Origin: Quadrisphaera sp. INWT6
GTDB taxonomy: Bacteria; Actinomycetota; Actinomycetes; Actinomycetales; Quadrisphaeraceae
NCBI RefSeq assembly: GCF_015390235.1
Contig: NZ_VUOH01000002.1
Coordinates: 558,001-622,000, forward strand
DNA: 64,000 nt
Direction of reading: 5' to 3'
Part shown: positions 54,748-64,000 of the stretch, piece by piece
How positions within the stretch are numbered: position 1 is the stretch's first letter
Layout: each line of letters opens with the position of its first letter
Position numbers and translations under genes: made by a program
The notes under the pieces: model-generated
What the model saw: the letters and a program-made list of their open reading frames with translations, nothing else
What the model was told of the DNA's origin: nothing
The model's database searches: none

Positions 54748-56364
54748 TCAGTGGGTGAAGTGCCGCGCGCCCGTGAGGTACATGGTCACGCCGGCGGCCT
54801 GCGCCGCCGCCACGACCTCGTCGTCGCGGACCGACCCACCGGGCTGGACGACGGCGCGCACACCGGCGTCGAGCAGCACCTGCAGGCCGTCGGCGAAGGG
54901 GAAGAACGCGTCGGAGGCGGCGACGGCGCCGCGCGCCCGCTCCTCGCCGTGGCTGTTGGCCCGCTCCACCGCGAGGCGGCAGGAGTCGACGCGGTTCACC
55001 TGCCCCATGCCCACGCCCACCGACGCGCCGCCGCGCGCCAGCAGGATCGCGTTCGACTTCACGGCGCGGATGGCGCGCCAGGCGAAGGCGAGGTCGGCCA
55101 GGACCTCGGGCGAGGCGGCCTCCCCCGCGGCCAGGGTCCACCCGGAGGGGTCGTCGCCGGCCGCGTCGAGCACGTCGGCGTCCTGCAGCAGCAGGCCGCC
55201 GGAGATCGCGCGGAACTCCGGGCGCGCCTGCCCGGCCGGCGGGAGCGCGGCGCGCAGCAGGCGCACGTTCTTCTTGCGGCGCAGCACCTCGAGCGCGTCG
55301 TCGTCGAAGTCGGGCGCCACGACGACCTCGGTGAACACCTCGGCCACCTGCTCGGCCATCGCCAGGGTCACCGGGCGGTTGGTGGCGATGACGCCGCCGA
55401 ACGCCGAGACCGGGTCGCAGGCGTGGGCCGCGGCGTGGGCCGCCGCGACGTCGGCGCCGACGGCGACGCCGCACGGGTTGGCGTGCTTGATGATCGCGAC
55501 GGCCGGCTCGGCGTGGTCGGAGGCGGCGCGGCGCGCGGCGTCCGCGTCGACGTAGTTGTTGTAGCTCATGGCCTTGCCGTGCAGCTGCTCAGCGGCGGCC
55601 AGGCCCGGGTCTCCCCCGGACAGCGGGCTGCCCGCCGGGGCGGTGTAGACCGCGGCGCCCTGGTGCGGGTTCTCGCCGTAGCGCAGCACGTCGGCGCGGG
55701 TCCAGGTGGCGCCGACGAAGTCGGGGGTGCGCGCCTGCTCCTCCGAGCCGGCGCCGGCCCCCGCGGCCCACCACGAGGCCACGGCGACGTCGTAGGCGGC
55801 GGTGGTGGCGAAGGCCTTGGCCGCGAGGCGGCGACGCGTGGCGGCGGTGGTGCCGCCGGCGCGGACCTCCTCCAGCACGGCGTCGTAGTCGGCCGGGTCG
55901 ACGACGACGGCGACCGACGCGGAGTTCTTGGCGCTGGCGCGCACCATCGCGGGCCCGCCGACGTCGATCTGCTCGACGCAGTCCTCCGGGGCCGCGCCCG
56001 AGGCCACCGTCTTCTCGAACGGGTACAGGTTCACCACGACCAGCTCGAACGCCTCGATGCCGAGCTCCTCGAGCTGGCGGCGGTGGTCGGGGTCGCGCAC
56101 GTCCGCGAGCAGGCCCGCGTGGACGCTCGGGTGCAGCGTCTTGACGCGGCCGCCCAGGCTCTCGGGGAAGCCGGTGATGCGCTCCACGGGCGTCACCGGG
56201 ATGCCGGCGGCGGCCACCCGGTGGGCGGTGGAGCCGGTGGAGACGATGTCGACGCCGGCCTCGTGCAGCCCGCGCGCGAGCTCCACCAGCCCGGACTTGT
56301 CGGAGGTGCTGACGAGCGCGCGGCGGACGGGCCTGCGGCCGTCCTGGGGGGTCGGGGCAGTCAT
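54748..56364 (-). CDS. purH: bifunctional AICAR formyltransferase / IMP cyclohydrolase
   Basis: 538 aa, final two steps of IMP synthesis. N-terminal MGS-like cyclohydrolase ([34 protein letters not shown]) and C-terminal transformylase ([28 protein letters not shown] with the catalytic Lys-His, [11 protein letters not shown]). ZMP, the ligand precursor of the glyA riboswitch in this window, is its substrate. The ATG overlaps the purN stop. Confidence 0.97.
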   Translation of the reverse strand: MTAPTPQDGRRPVRRALVSTSDKSGLVELARGLHEAGVDIVSTGSTAHRVAAAGIPVTPVERITGFPESLGGRVKTLHPSVHAGLLADVRDPDHRRQLEELGIEAFELVVVNLYPFEKTVASGAAPEDCVEQIDVGGPAMVRASAKNSASVAVVVDPADYDAVLEEVRAGGTTAATRRRLAAKAFATTAAYDVAVASWWAAGAGAGSEEQARTPDFVGATWTRADVLRYGENPHQGAAVYTAPAGSPLSGGDPGLAAAEQLHGKAMSYNNYVDADAARRAASDHAEPAVAIIKHANPCGVAVGADVAAAHAAAHACDPVSAFGGVIATNRPVTLAMAEQVAEVFTEVVVAPDFDDDALEVLRRKKNVRLLRAALPPAGQARPEFRAISGGLLLQDADVLDAAGDDPSGWTLAAGEAASPEVLADLAFAWRAIRAVKSNAILLARGGASVGVGMGQVNRVDSCRLAVERANSHGEERARGAVAASDAFFPFADGLQVLLDAGVRAVVQPGGSVRDDEVVAAAQAAGVTMYLTGARHFTH

Positions 56365-57002
56365 GAAAGGCGGGCCTTCCTTCCCTCGACGGTCCAGCCG
56401 CCGGTGGTCATGCGGGTCACGACGTCGACGAGCAGCGCCCGCTCGACGGTCTTGATGCGCTCGTGGAGCGCGGCCTCGTCGTCGTCGTCGAGGACCTCGA
56501 CGGCGCGCTGGGCGAGCACCGGCCCGGTGTCGACGCCGGCGTCGACCAGGTGGACGGTGCTGCCGGTGACCTTCACGCCGTGGGCGAGGGCGTCGCGGAC
56601 GCCGTGCGCCCCGGGGAAGGAGGGCAGCAGTGCGGGGTGGGTGTTGACCACGCGACCGCCGAAGGCGTCGAGCACGGAGGCGCCGAGCACGCGCATGAAG
56701 CCGGCGCTGACCACGAGGTCGGGGCGGTGGCGGGCCAGCTCGGCGGCGAGGGCGGCGTCCCAGGCGGCGCGGTCGGGGTGGTCGCGCAGCTCCACCACGA
56801 AGGCGGAGGTGCCGGAGCGCTCGGCGCGGGCGAGGGCGGGGGCCGCGCGCTGCGCCGAGTCGGCGCCGACCGCGACGACGGCGAAGGGAGCACCGGGCAC
56901 CGCCGCGGCGTCGAGCAGGGCCTGCAGGAGGGTGCCGGAGCCGGAGGCCAGGACCACGACCCGGGCCGGGGCCTGGCGGGGGGGTGCGTCGGGGCCGGTC
57001 AC
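56361..57002 (-). CDS. purN: phosphoribosylglycinamide formyltransferase
   Basis: 213 aa. Transfers formyl from 10-formyl-THF to [22 protein letters not shown] at the N-terminus, [32 protein letters not shown] (catalytic His) and the Asp of [13 protein letters not shown] are diagnostic. TATCGT 8 nt before GTG 57002 fixes the start as leaderless and rejects the far longer open frame. Forms a two-gene unit with purH. Confidence 0.96.
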   Translation of the reverse strand: MTGPDAPPRQAPARVVVLASGSGTLLQALLDAAAVPGAPFAVVAVGADSAQRAAPALARAERSGTSAFVVELRDHPDRAAWDAALAAELARHRPDLVVSAGFMRVLGASVLDAFGGRVVNTHPALLPSFPGAHGVRDALAHGVKVTGSTVHLVDAGVDTGPVLAQRAVEVLDDDDEAALHERIKTVERALLVDVVTRMTTGGWTVEGRKARLS

Positions 57003-57095
57003 GGTCGGAGACGATAGCGAGGTCGGCCGGTCACCCCCGGTCCGGCCAGCGCCGCAGCCGTCGGCGCCCAGCGGCCCGAGAGCAGGAGCACCCCG

Positions 57096-57686
57096 ATGAG
57101 CGACCCGTACGCGCCGCCCGGCTCGCGCCGCGAGCCGGACCGCGACCAGGACGCGCGCGAGGGCGGGGGCGGCTGGCGCCCCCCGGGCGCACCCGCCCCC
57201 CGGCCAGGTGCGCACGACGCACCTCGTGGCGGCTCGCACGGCGGCTCGCACCGGGGCGCCGGCCCCGGGCACCCGCCCCCGGGCCGCACGCCGCCCGACC
57301 CGGCGGGAGCCCTGCGCACCGCGCGCCTCGGGCTGCGCTTCCTGCTGCTGGTCCTGGCGGGCCTGGTGGCCATGTCGCTGCCGTGGCCCTGGAGCCTGGG
57401 GGCGCTGGGCTTCCTGCTGGCCGGTGGCGTGGTCGGCGTCATCGCCCTGGTGGTGGCGGCGCAGGCCCACCTGCGGGCGAGCCAGCTGGTGGCCCTGAGC
57501 ATCGGGCTCGCCATGACGGGGGTCATCATCGTGCTGCAGCTGGCCTCGCTGGTCGTCTGGCAGCCGACGGCCGAGCGCGACCAGTGCCGCCGCACCGCTG
57601 TCACCGACACCTCGCTGCGGGCCTGCGACACGACCTACCGCGAGCAGCTCCGCAGCTTCAGCTTCCTCCCGCCGACCTCGGGCTGA
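57096..57686 (+). CDS. hypothetical Pro/Gly/His-rich membrane protein
   Basis: 196 aa. The first 70 residues are low-complexity (Pro, Gly, Arg, His); three hydrophobic helices follow (about 80-100, 104-124, 133-154), then a short tail with two Cys (QCRRTAV, RACDTTYRE) that could form an external disulfide. AGGAG lies 7 nt before ATG 57096. No family is recognised with confidence. It sits between purN and sucD, where related genomes also keep a membrane-protein gene. Confidence 0.7.
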   Translation: MSDPYAPPGSRREPDRDQDAREGGGGWRPPGAPAPRPGAHDAPRGGSHGGSHRGAGPGHPPPGRTPPDPAGALRTARLGLRFLLLVLAGLVAMSLPWPWSLGALGFLLAGGVVGVIALVVAAQAHLRASQLVALSIGLAMTGVIIVLQLASLVVWQPTAERDQCRRTAVTDTSLRACDTTYREQLRSFSFLPPTSG

Positions 57687-57716
57687 CCCACCCCGCGCCC
57701 CGGGGGCCGAGACGCG

Positions 57717-57749
57717 GACGACCCCGCCGGTGGGACCGGCGGGGTCGTC
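57717..57749. terminator. bidirectional hairpin between the membrane-protein gene and sucD
   Basis: GACGACCCCGCCGGT (57717-57731) pairs perfectly with 57735-57749 over a GGG loop (15 bp), with convergent genes on both sides. Confidence 0.8.
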
Positions 57750-57766
57750 GTGGGGTCGAGCGCGGC

Positions 57767-58669
57767 TCAGGCCAGGGACTGCATGACCTCGCGGGCCAGC
57801 GCCGCGGTCTCGGACGGCGTGCGGCCGACCTTCACCCCGGCGGCCTCGAGCGCCTCCTTCTTGGCCTGCGCGGTGCCCGAGGAGCCCGACACGATGGCGC
57901 CGGCGTGGCCCATCGTCTTGCCCTCGGGGGCGGTGAAGCCCGCCACGTAGCCGATGACCGGCTTGGTGACGTTCTCCTTGATGTACGCCGCGGCGCGCTC
58001 CTCGGCGTCGCCGCCGATCTCACCGATCATGACGATGACGTCGGTGTCGGGGTCGGCCTCGAACGCGGCGAGCGCGTCGATGTGCGTGGTGCCGATGATC
58101 GGGTCACCGCCGATGCCCACCGCGGTGGAGAAGCCGAAGTCGGCCAGCTCGTACATCATCTGGTAGGTCAGCGTGCCGGACTTGCTGACCAGGCCGATGC
58201 GCCCGGCGGGCGTGATGTCGGCGGGGATGATGCCCGCGTTGGAGGCTCCGGGGCTGATCAGCCCGGGGCAGTTCGGGCCGATGACCCGGCTCTTGCCCGA
58301 GGCCTGCGAGTGCGCGAACAGCTCGGCGGTGTCCTTCACCGGGACGCCCTCGGTGATGACGACGACGAGCGGGACCTCGGCGTCGATCGCCTCGACGGCG
58401 GCGGCCTTGGTGCCCGCGGCGGGCACGAAGATCACGGTGGTGTCGGCACCGGTCTGCGCCACGGCGTCCTCGACGGACCCGAAGACCGGGATCTGCGTCG
58501 TGGAGCCGTCAGCGGCCGTGAACTCGACCGTCTCGCCGGCCTTCTTCGGGTTCACCCCGCCGACGACGGTGGTGCCGGAGGTCAGCATGCGCTGGGTGTG
58601 CTTGCGGCCCTCGGAGCCGGTCATGCCCTGCACGATGACCTTGGAGTCCTTGGTCAGGAAGATCGCCAC
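57767..58669 (-). CDS. sucD: succinyl-CoA ligase alpha subunit
   Basis: 300 aa. N-terminal CoA-binding Rossmann domain ([30 protein letters not shown]) and ligase domain with the phosphohistidine in [13 protein letters not shown] (about residue 250). With SucC it converts succinyl-CoA to succinate with nucleoside triphosphate gain. Follows sucC by 12 bp. Confidence 0.97.
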   Translation of the reverse strand: MAIFLTKDSKVIVQGMTGSEGRKHTQRMLTSGTTVVGGVNPKKAGETVEFTAADGSTTQIPVFGSVEDAVAQTGADTTVIFVPAAGTKAAAVEAIDAEVPLVVVITEGVPVKDTAELFAHSQASGKSRVIGPNCPGLISPGASNAGIIPADITPAGRIGLVSKSGTLTYQMMYELADFGFSTAVGIGGDPIIGTTHIDALAAFEADPDTDVIVMIGEIGGDAEERAAAYIKENVTKPVIGYVAGFTAPEGKTMGHAGAIVSGSSGTAQAKKEALEAAGVKVGRTPSETAALAREVMQSLA

Positions 58670-58681
58670 GTCCTCGTCCCC

Positions 58682-59869
58682 TCAGGCCTTCGCAGCCAGC
58701 TCGGCGGCCTCGCGGGCCGCGCCGTCCATCGTGTCCACCACGGTCACCAGCGGGTGGGCGGCCTCGGCGAGGATGCGCCGGCCCTCGACCACGTTGTTGC
58801 CGTCGAGGCGCACGACCAGCGGCTTGGTGGCCTCGTCGCCGAGGATCTCCAGCGCCTGCACGATGCCGTTGGCGACCGCGTCGCACGCGGTGATGCCGCC
58901 GAAGACGTTGACGAAGACGCTCTTGACCTGGGGGTCGCCCAGGATGACGTCGAGGCCGTTGGCCATCACCTGCGCCGAGGCGCCGCCGCCGATGTCGAGG
59001 AAGTTGGCGGGCTTGACGCCGCCGAACTCCTCGCCGGCCTGGGCGACCACGTCGAGGGTGCTCATGACGAGCCCCGCGCCGTTGCCGATGATGCCGACCT
59101 CGCCGTCGAGCTTGACGTAGTTGAGGTGGCTGGCGCGCGCCTTGGCCTCGAGCGGGTCGCCCGCGGCGGCCTCCTCCTCGGCGAGCGCGGCGGTCTCGGG
59201 GTGGCGGAAGGAGGCGTTGTCGTCGAGCGACACCTTGCCGTCCAGGGCCACCACGCGGCCGTCGCCGGTGAGCACCAGCGGGTTGACCTCGACCAGCGTG
59301 GCGTCGGCCTCGCGGTAGACGGTCCAGAGCTTCTCGAGGACGTCCTGCACCTGGGCGGAGACGTCGTCGCCGAACCCGGCGGCGCTCGTGATCTCCGCGG
59401 CCTTGGCGGCGTCGATGCCGACGGCCGGGTCGACGGCCACGCGGGCGAGGGCCTCGGGGCGCTCCACCGCGAGCTGCTCGATCTCCATGCCGCCCTCGAC
59501 GCTGGCCATGGCCAGGTAGCGGCGCTCGGCGCGGTCGAGCAGCAGGGAGACGTAGTACTCGGTCGCGATGTCGGCACCGGCCGCGATCATCACCGTGTGG
59601 ACGGTGTGGCCCTTGATGTCCATGCCCAGGATGTCGCGGGCGCGCGCCTCGGCCTCGTCGGCGGACTTCGCGACCTTGACGCCGCCGGCCTTGCCGCGGC
59701 CACCGACCTTCACCTGGGCCTTGACGACGACGACCTTGCCGTCGACGCCCGCCCCCAGCTGCTCGGCGGCCGCGCGGGCCTCCTCGGGGGTCGTGGCCAC
59801 GAGGCCCGGCAGCACCGGGACTCCGTGGGACTCGAACAGGTCGCGTGCTTGGTACTCGAACAGGTCCAC
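58682..59869 (-). CDS. sucC: succinyl-CoA ligase beta subunit
   Basis: 395 aa. ATP-grasp domain ([38 protein letters not shown]) and C-terminal CoA-ligase domain ([29 protein letters not shown]). The start [19 protein letters not shown] is canonical; GTG at 59869 has GGAGG 10 nt upstream. A TAGGCT hexamer at 59965-59960 is a likely -10, giving a leader of roughly 85 nt in which I see no known riboswitch. Confidence 0.97.
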   Translation of the reverse strand: MDLFEYQARDLFESHGVPVLPGLVATTPEEARAAAEQLGAGVDGKVVVVKAQVKVGGRGKAGGVKVAKSADEAEARARDILGMDIKGHTVHTVMIAAGADIATEYYVSLLLDRAERRYLAMASVEGGMEIEQLAVERPEALARVAVDPAVGIDAAKAAEITSAAGFGDDVSAQVQDVLEKLWTVYREADATLVEVNPLVLTGDGRVVALDGKVSLDDNASFRHPETAALAEEEAAAGDPLEAKARASHLNYVKLDGEVGIIGNGAGLVMSTLDVVAQAGEEFGGVKPANFLDIGGGASAQVMANGLDVILGDPQVKSVFVNVFGGITACDAVANGIVQALEILGDEATKPLVVRLDGNNVVEGRRILAEAAHPLVTVVDTMDGAAREAAELAAKA

Positions 59870-60009
59870 TGGGGCTGCGCCTCCGTCGTCGGCCGCTGCG
59901 GGTGCCCGCGGCGCCGTCGGCCCCTCAGGGGCGTCCGACCTGGCCGCGGGTGCACCGGGAGCCTAACGATCCTCCGGGCGGGCGCCCGCCGTGCCCCCGC
60001 GGCGGCCGG

Positions 60010-60741
60010 TCAGCGGTGCAGCCAGGCGTAGCCGTTCTCGGGGCGGCCGGCGACGCCGTACCGGGGTCTCACCGCGGCGCGCCCGGTCTGCTCCAGGTGC
60101 TCCAGGTAGCGGCGGGCGCTGACGCGGGCCATGCCGCACCGGGCGGCCACCTCCCCGGCGGACAGGTCGGGCTCGGGGGCCGAGCGCAGCACCTGCACCA
60201 CCAGCTCCAGGCTGCGGTGCGAGAGCCCCTTGGGCAGGTGCTCGGGCGCGGCCGGTCCCGCCGCCGTGCGGGCGCCGGGGTGCAGCAGCCTGTCGACGTC
60301 GTCCTGCTCCAGCGCGCCGCCCGCGCCGCCGCCGGTGAGCGCCAGCTGCCGGCGGTGCGCCGCGTACGCCTGCATCCGCTCGGTGAACAGCGCCAGGGAG
60401 AACGGCTTGACGAGGTAGTCGACCACGCCGCCGGACATCGAGGCCCGCACGACCTCGAGCTCGCGCGCCGCGGTGACCACCACCACGTCGACGTCGGAGC
60501 CGCCGGCCCGCAGCGCGCGCAGCACCTCGGTGCCGGGCACGTCGGGCAGGTGGACGTCGAGCAGCACGAGGTCGGGTCGCAGCGCCTCGACGGCGCGCAG
60601 CGCGTCGGCGCCGCGGTGCGCGACCCCGACGCAGGCGAAGCCCTCCAGCGTGCCGACGTAGGCCTGGTGCAGCCCGGCGACGGCGGGGTCGTCGTCGACC
60701 ACCAGCACGCGCACCACCCCGGCGGCGGCCCGCCCGCTCAC
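60010..60741 (-). CDS. CitB/DpiA-type response regulator
   Basis: 243 aa. Receiver domain with the acidic pocket (VLVVDDDPAVAG), phospho-acceptor Asp in LVLLDVHLPD (about 58) and Lys in YLVKPFS; C-terminal helix-turn-helix LSAGEVAARCGMARVSARRY near residues 185-205, as in CitB/DcuR. Its GTG shares GTGA with the sensor kinase stop. Expected to activate the divergent tctC transport genes in response to a tricarboxylate. Confidence 0.92.
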   Translation of the reverse strand: MSGRAAAGVVRVLVVDDDPAVAGLHQAYVGTLEGFACVGVAHRGADALRAVEALRPDLVLLDVHLPDVPGTEVLRALRAGGSDVDVVVVTAARELEVVRASMSGGVVDYLVKPFSLALFTERMQAYAAHRRQLALTGGGAGGALEQDDVDRLLHPGARTAAGPAAPEHLPKGLSHRSLELVVQVLRSAPEPDLSAGEVAARCGMARVSARRYLEHLEQTGRAAVRPRYGVAGRPENGYAWLHR

Positions 60742-62369
60742 GCCCCGGCTCCGGCGAGCTGCGCGGAGGACGACGACGGCGCGGGACCGCCCGGCCCGAG
60801 CACCACCTCGAAGCGGGCCCCGCCGAGCTCGGAGGTGGTCGCCACCGCCGAGCCGCCGCGACGGGCGGCGACCCGGGCGACGAGCGCGAGCCCGATGCCC
60901 TGGCCGTGGCGGCCGTCCCCGCCGTCCTTCGTGGTCACGCCCACCCTGAAGACCTCCTCGCGCAGCGCCACCGGCACCCCGGGACCGTCGTCGTCGACGG
61001 CCAGCACCCAACCGCCGCGCCCGTCGCCCCGCACGTCGACGCGCACCCGTCCGCCCTGACCGGCGGCGTCGAGGGCGTTGTCCACGAGGTTGCCGAGGAC
61101 GGTGATGACGTCGTCGCCGGCGCCCTCGCCCACCCGCGTCGCGGGGGTGACGACCAGCTCGGCGCCCCGCTCGCGCGCCAGGGCCGCCTTCGCCATCAGC
61201 AGCGCGGAGACCGACGCGTCGTGCACGCCGCCGAGCCCGGCGCCGGACAGGAGCCGCCCGCCGCCGCCGAGCCTGTCGATGAGGGCGGCGGCGTCAGCGG
61301 TGCGGCCGAGCTCCAGCAGGCCCCGCAGCACGTGCAGCTGGTTGCTGAACTCGTGGGCCTGCGCGCGCAGGGTGGTGGTGAGGCTGCGCTGCCCGTCCAG
61401 CTCGCGCACGGCGCCCGAGAGCTCGGTGCGGTCGCGCACCGTCAGCACGCGGCCCACGCGCCGGCCCTGCACGAGCGCCGGGGTGCGGCTGGCCAGGAGG
61501 ACGCGCTCACCCACGAGCAGGGGCGCGTCGACGGCGTCGTCGGCGGCGTCCAGCAGGTCCAGCGCGGCCGGGTCGAGCACCTCGGCCGCGGCGCGCCCGG
61601 TGAGCGCGTCGTCGGTCCCCTCAGCGCGGTCCAGGTCGAGCAGGCGGCAGGCCTCGTCGTTGACGAGCACCACCCGGCCGTGCTCGTCGACGGCGAGCAC
61701 GCCCTCGCGGATGCCGTGCAGCATCGCCTCGCGCGCCTGCAGGAGCCGGGCGATCTCGTCGGGCTCCAGGCCCATGATCCGGCGGCGCACCAGCCGGGTC
61801 ACGAGGTAGGAGCCGACGGAGCCCAGCACCGCGGCACCGCCCAGCCACCCGAGCAGCCAGGGCACCTCCTCGCCGAAGTCGCGGTCGAGCTGGGACTCGA
61901 GGATGCCGACCGACACGGCGCCGATGATCCGGCCCGAGCCGTCCGTCACCGGCACCTTGGCGCGCAGCGACTCCCCCAGCGTGCCGGTCTGGGTGCCCAC
62001 GAAGGTCTCGCCGCGCAGCACCTCCGCCGAGTCGGTGGAGCTGGCAGAGCCGATGAGCGAGGGGTCGGGGTGGCTGAGGCGGGTGCCGTCGGCGTCGAGG
62101 AACACCACGAACGTCACCTGCGACGCCTGGCGCAGCACCTCGGCCAGCTGCTGGAGGTCGTCGCTGGGCCGGGGCTGCCCGTAGGCCTCCAGGACGTCAG
62201 GCAGCTTCGAGGCGCTGGTCGCCACCAGGAGCATGCGCTCGCTGTAGTCGTCGCGGACCTGGGCCCGCTGGATGGAGGCTGCCGCGAGGCCCGCGACGAG
62301 GACCGCGGACAGCACGATGAGGGCCTGCAGCGCGAGGAGCTGCGGGCCGAGCGGCATCGGCCGGCGCAC
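60738..62369 (-). CDS. CitA/DcuS-type sensor histidine kinase
   Basis: 543 aa from GTG 62369. One membrane helix (about 8-30), an extracytoplasmic sCache/CitA-type sensor (about 32-168), a second helix (about 175-197), a cytosolic PAS domain (EGVLAVDEHGRVVLVN), the dimerisation helix with the phospho-His in AQAHEFSNQLHVLRGLLEL, and the HATPase domain with VLGNLVDNALDA and GQGIGLAL. The frame is open to ATG 62480, but the extra 37 residues (rich in Trp, Tyr, Arg) read through two direct repeats that look like regulatory DNA, so the shorter start is preferred. The ligand is probably a di- or tricarboxylate. Confidence 0.9.
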   Translation of the reverse strand: MRRPMPLGPQLLALQALIVLSAVLVAGLAAASIQRAQVRDDYSERMLLVATSASKLPDVLEAYGQPRPSDDLQQLAEVLRQASQVTFVVFLDADGTRLSHPDPSLIGSASSTDSAEVLRGETFVGTQTGTLGESLRAKVPVTDGSGRIIGAVSVGILESQLDRDFGEEVPWLLGWLGGAAVLGSVGSYLVTRLVRRRIMGLEPDEIARLLQAREAMLHGIREGVLAVDEHGRVVLVNDEACRLLDLDRAEGTDDALTGRAAAEVLDPAALDLLDAADDAVDAPLLVGERVLLASRTPALVQGRRVGRVLTVRDRTELSGAVRELDGQRSLTTTLRAQAHEFSNQLHVLRGLLELGRTADAAALIDRLGGGGRLLSGAGLGGVHDASVSALLMAKAALARERGAELVVTPATRVGEGAGDDVITVLGNLVDNALDAAGQGGRVRVDVRGDGRGGWVLAVDDDGPGVPVALREEVFRVGVTTKDGGDGRHGQGIGLALVARVAARRGGSAVATTSELGGARFEVVLGPGGPAPSSSSAQLAGAGA

Positions 62370-62429
62370 CAGGTCATCATCGCCGACCGGCGGGGCCCGG
62401 AGGAACGCCCGGTACCTCCGCTCGCGCGA

Positions 62430-62473
62430 CCGATACGACCAGAACCACCGCAAGGGCCGATACCACCAGTACG
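62430..62473. promoter_or_regulatory. two direct repeats between the kinase and tctC
   Basis: CCGATACGACCAGAAC (62430-62445) and CCGATACCACCAGTAC (62458-62473) match at 14 of 16 positions with 28-bp periodicity, close to three helical turns. They lie in the divergent region and are candidate sites for the CitB-type regulator. Confidence 0.5.
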
Positions 62474-62578
62474 GCCGCATGCTGGGCAGCCGCTGGGAGC
62501 GCGCGCACCCTCGTCGTCATCGAGCCGCACGGCTCTCCCACCCCGACGAGGGGGTGGGGACGACGAGGAGGTCGCCAC

Positions 62579-63622
62579 GTGTCCAGCTCCGCCACCACCG
62601 CCGCCCGCCCGCTGCGCTCGCGGGCCCTGCGCGCCGCGCTCGCCGGCGTCGGCGCCGCCGCGCTGCTCGCCACCGCCGCCTGCGGCTCGAGCAGCACGGG
62701 CGCCGCCTCCGGCGACGGCGGCGGCGGCGCCGCTGACCCGATCAACCGGCTGGAGATCATGGCCCCGGCCGACCCGGGCGGCGGCTGGGACCAGACCGCC
62801 CGCGCCATGAGCAGCGCGATCGAGGGCGACGAGCTGGCCAAGAGCGTGCAGGTCACCAACGTCGGCGGGGCCGGCGGCACGGTGGGCCTGGCCGAGCTCA
62901 AGAACGAGCGCAGCGAGGACTTCCTCATGGTCATGGGCCTGGTGATGGTCGGCGCCATCGAGACCAACCAGAGCCAGGCGACCCTGGAGGACACCACGCC
63001 GCTGGCGCGCCTGACCAGCGAGGACGAGATCATCGTCGTCCCGGCCGCGTCCCCGTACCAGACCATCGACGACCTCGTGGCGGCCATGAAGAGCGAGGGT
63101 CGCGGGGTCTCCATCGCCGGCGGCTCCGCCGGCGGCACCGACAACATCCTCGCCGGGCTCATCGCCCAGGAGGCGGGCGTGCCCGCCAGCGACCTGAACT
63201 ACATCGCCTACTCGGGCGGCGGCGAGTCGCTCGCGGCGCTCCTCGGCAACCAGGTCAGCGCCGGCATCTCCGGCGTCGGCGAGTACGCCGAGCAGGTCGC
63301 CTCGGGTGACCTGCGCGCCCTGGCGGTGTCCGGCGCCGAGCGGGTGGAGGGCGTGGACGCCCCCACGCTCAAGGAGTCCGGCTACGACATCGAGTTCACC
63401 AACTGGCGCGGCGTGGTGGCCCCGCCGAACATCTCCGACGAGGCCGAGGAGGAGCTCGAGGCGCTGGTCGACGAGATGCACTCCTCGGCGGCGTGGACGG
63501 ACCTGGTCGAGAAGAACGGCTGGACCGACGCCTACATGCCGGGCGACGAGTTCGAGACCTTCCTGGGCTCCGAGGAGGAGCGCATCAGCGGGGTCCTGAA
63601 GGAGATCGGCCTCACCTCGTGA
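62579..63622 (+). CDS. tctC: tripartite tricarboxylate transporter substrate-binding lipoprotein
   Basis: 347 aa. Twin-Arg-free signal peptide with lipobox ATAAC (Cys about residue 36) and a Gly/Ser linker, then the Bug/TctC fold: EIMAPADPGGGWDQTARAM, VTNVGGAGGTVGLAEL, SIAGGSAGGTDNILAG. It captures citrate or a related acid outside the membrane. GAGGAGG lies about 8 nt before GTG 62579. Overlaps tctB by GTGA. Transcribed away from its CitAB-type regulators. Confidence 0.94.
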   Translation: MSSSATTAARPLRSRALRAALAGVGAAALLATAACGSSSTGAASGDGGGGAADPINRLEIMAPADPGGGWDQTARAMSSAIEGDELAKSVQVTNVGGAGGTVGLAELKNERSEDFLMVMGLVMVGAIETNQSQATLEDTTPLARLTSEDEIIVVPAASPYQTIDDLVAAMKSEGRGVSIAGGSAGGTDNILAGLIAQEAGVPASDLNYIAYSGGGESLAALLGNQVSAGISGVGEYAEQVASGDLRALAVSGAERVEGVDAPTLKESGYDIEFTNWRGVVAPPNISDEAEEELEALVDEMHSSAAWTDLVEKNGWTDAYMPGDEFETFLGSEEERISGVLKEIGLTS

Positions 63623-64000
63623 GCACGGTCGACGCCTCCGGGGAGGCGACGGCGCGCGCGGCGCGCTCGCGCGGCCCGATCCCCAAGAGCGAGCTGGCGG
63701 TCGCCGCCGTGCTCGGCGGCCTGGGCGTCTTCGCCCTCGTCGACGCGCACACCATCAACGTCCCCGCCTCCGCGAGCGCCGTCGGCCCCCGGGCCTTCCC
63801 GTACGCGGTCGGAGCGCTGCTCGTGCTCTCGGCCGTCGGGCTCGTGGTCGCGCTCGTCCGCGGAGACCGCGGCGAGGTGGAGGGCGGCGAGGACGTCGAC
63901 ACCGACGGCGGCGCCGACTGGGCCTCGGTGCTGAAGCTCACCGGTGCCTTCGCGGCGCTGTGCGTGCTCGTCGAGCCGCTGGGGTGGCTCATCGCGGCCT
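63619..64000 (+). CDS. tctB: tripartite tricarboxylate transporter TctB-family subunit (3' end outside window)
   Basis: 127 codons from GTG 63619 to the window end. After a basic N-terminus come ELAVAAVLGGLGVFALVDA (helix 1), VGPRAFPYAVGALLVLSAVGL (the conserved GPRxFP block and helix 2), an acidic Gly/Asp loop, and the start of helix 3. TctB is the small membrane subunit; the large TctA gene should follow just beyond 64000. Confidence 0.9.
   Translation, partial: MSTVDASGEATARAARSRGPIPKSELAVAAVLGGLGVFALVDAHTINVPASASAVGPRAFPYAVGALLVLSAVGLVVALVRGDRGEVEGGEDVDTDGGADWASVLKLTGAFAALCVLVEPLGWLIAA

Noticed and set aside
57003-57095. A second ZTP riboswitch before purN-purH
   Set aside because: None of the conserved blocks are present and purN appears leaderless.
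59870-60009. Riboswitch or small gene in the sucC leader
   Set aside because: I see a TAGGCT -10 and a short GC palindrome but no conserved aptamer blocks and no credible short frame.
62370-62480. Longer N-terminus (ATG 62480) for the sensor kinase
   Set aside because: The extra 37 residues come from a region with phased direct repeats and have an atypical Trp/Tyr/Arg-rich composition; GATGAT lies 6 nt before GTG 62369.

Overview
This is a very GC-rich (about three-quarters G+C), gene-dense window from an actinobacterial chromosome. The gene content (DUF3017, mycothiol-era actinobacterial TCA and purine genes, NAGGN synthesis, ThrE, ZTP riboswitch on glyA-folD) fits an actinomycete of the Kineosporia/Kineococcus/Quadrisphaera kind, but no ribosomal gene is present to fix the genus. 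It holds about 52 genes, three riboswitches, one insertion sequence, two families of dispersed palindromic repeats, and no tRNA, rRNA or CRISPR array that I can see.

Layout. 1-6.0 kb: a cut-off YihY membrane protein, a 2H phosphodiesterase, trpS, then a DeoR repressor with galT-galK. 6.0-8.2 kb: a DUF559 gene split by an IS5-family element. 8.3-15.6 kb (minus): a chemoreceptor, the two-gene N-acetylglutaminylglutamine amide (NAGGN) osmolyte operon, an anti-sigma-like ATPase, exonuclease III and a SRPBCC protein. 15.7-24.6 kb (plus): a class B penicillin-binding protein, an NAD(P)-binding protein, tldD-pmbA, and a teichoic-acid-type glycerophosphotransferase overlapping a GH13 glucosidase. 24.6-31.6 kb (minus): glyA-folD behind a ZTP riboswitch, zwf, and a sugar ABC transporter. 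31.8-34 kb: an MFS exporter and purU transcribed divergently from 44 bp. 34.3-38.9 kb (minus): a kinase-GH13 fusion and a ThrE exporter. 38.9-42.9 kb: an FMN riboswitch and ribD-ribE-ribBA-ribH. 42.9-45.8 kb: a membrane metallophosphoesterase and icd. 46-49.2 kb: trmL, an S9 peptidase and an unknown protein. 49.2-52 kb: an AEC transporter, sfnG behind a SAM riboswitch, DUF3017. 52.1-54.7 kb: recQ and a peptidase-E-like gene. 54.7-57 kb: purH-purN. 57.7-59.9 kb: sucC-sucD. 60-64 kb: a CitAB-type two-component system divergent from the tripartite tricarboxylate transporter genes tctC-tctB (cut by the window end).

How it fits together. One-carbon and purine metabolism recur: glyA-folD make and oxidise methylene-THF, purU releases formate from formyl-THF, purN and purH use formyl-THF; the ZTP riboswitch senses the purH substrate when formyl-THF is short. 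TCA steps (icd, sucCD) sit near a tricarboxylate uptake system with its own sensor. Many genes overlap by ATGA or GTGA, which implies translational coupling, and at least 13 genes start 6-8 nt after a TANNNT hexamer, which implies leaderless mRNAs.

The most unusual items are the kinase-GH13 fusion at 34.3-37.3 kb, the two families of intergenic palindromes (one supplies stop codons to both flanking genes), and the cleanly reconstructable IS insertion.
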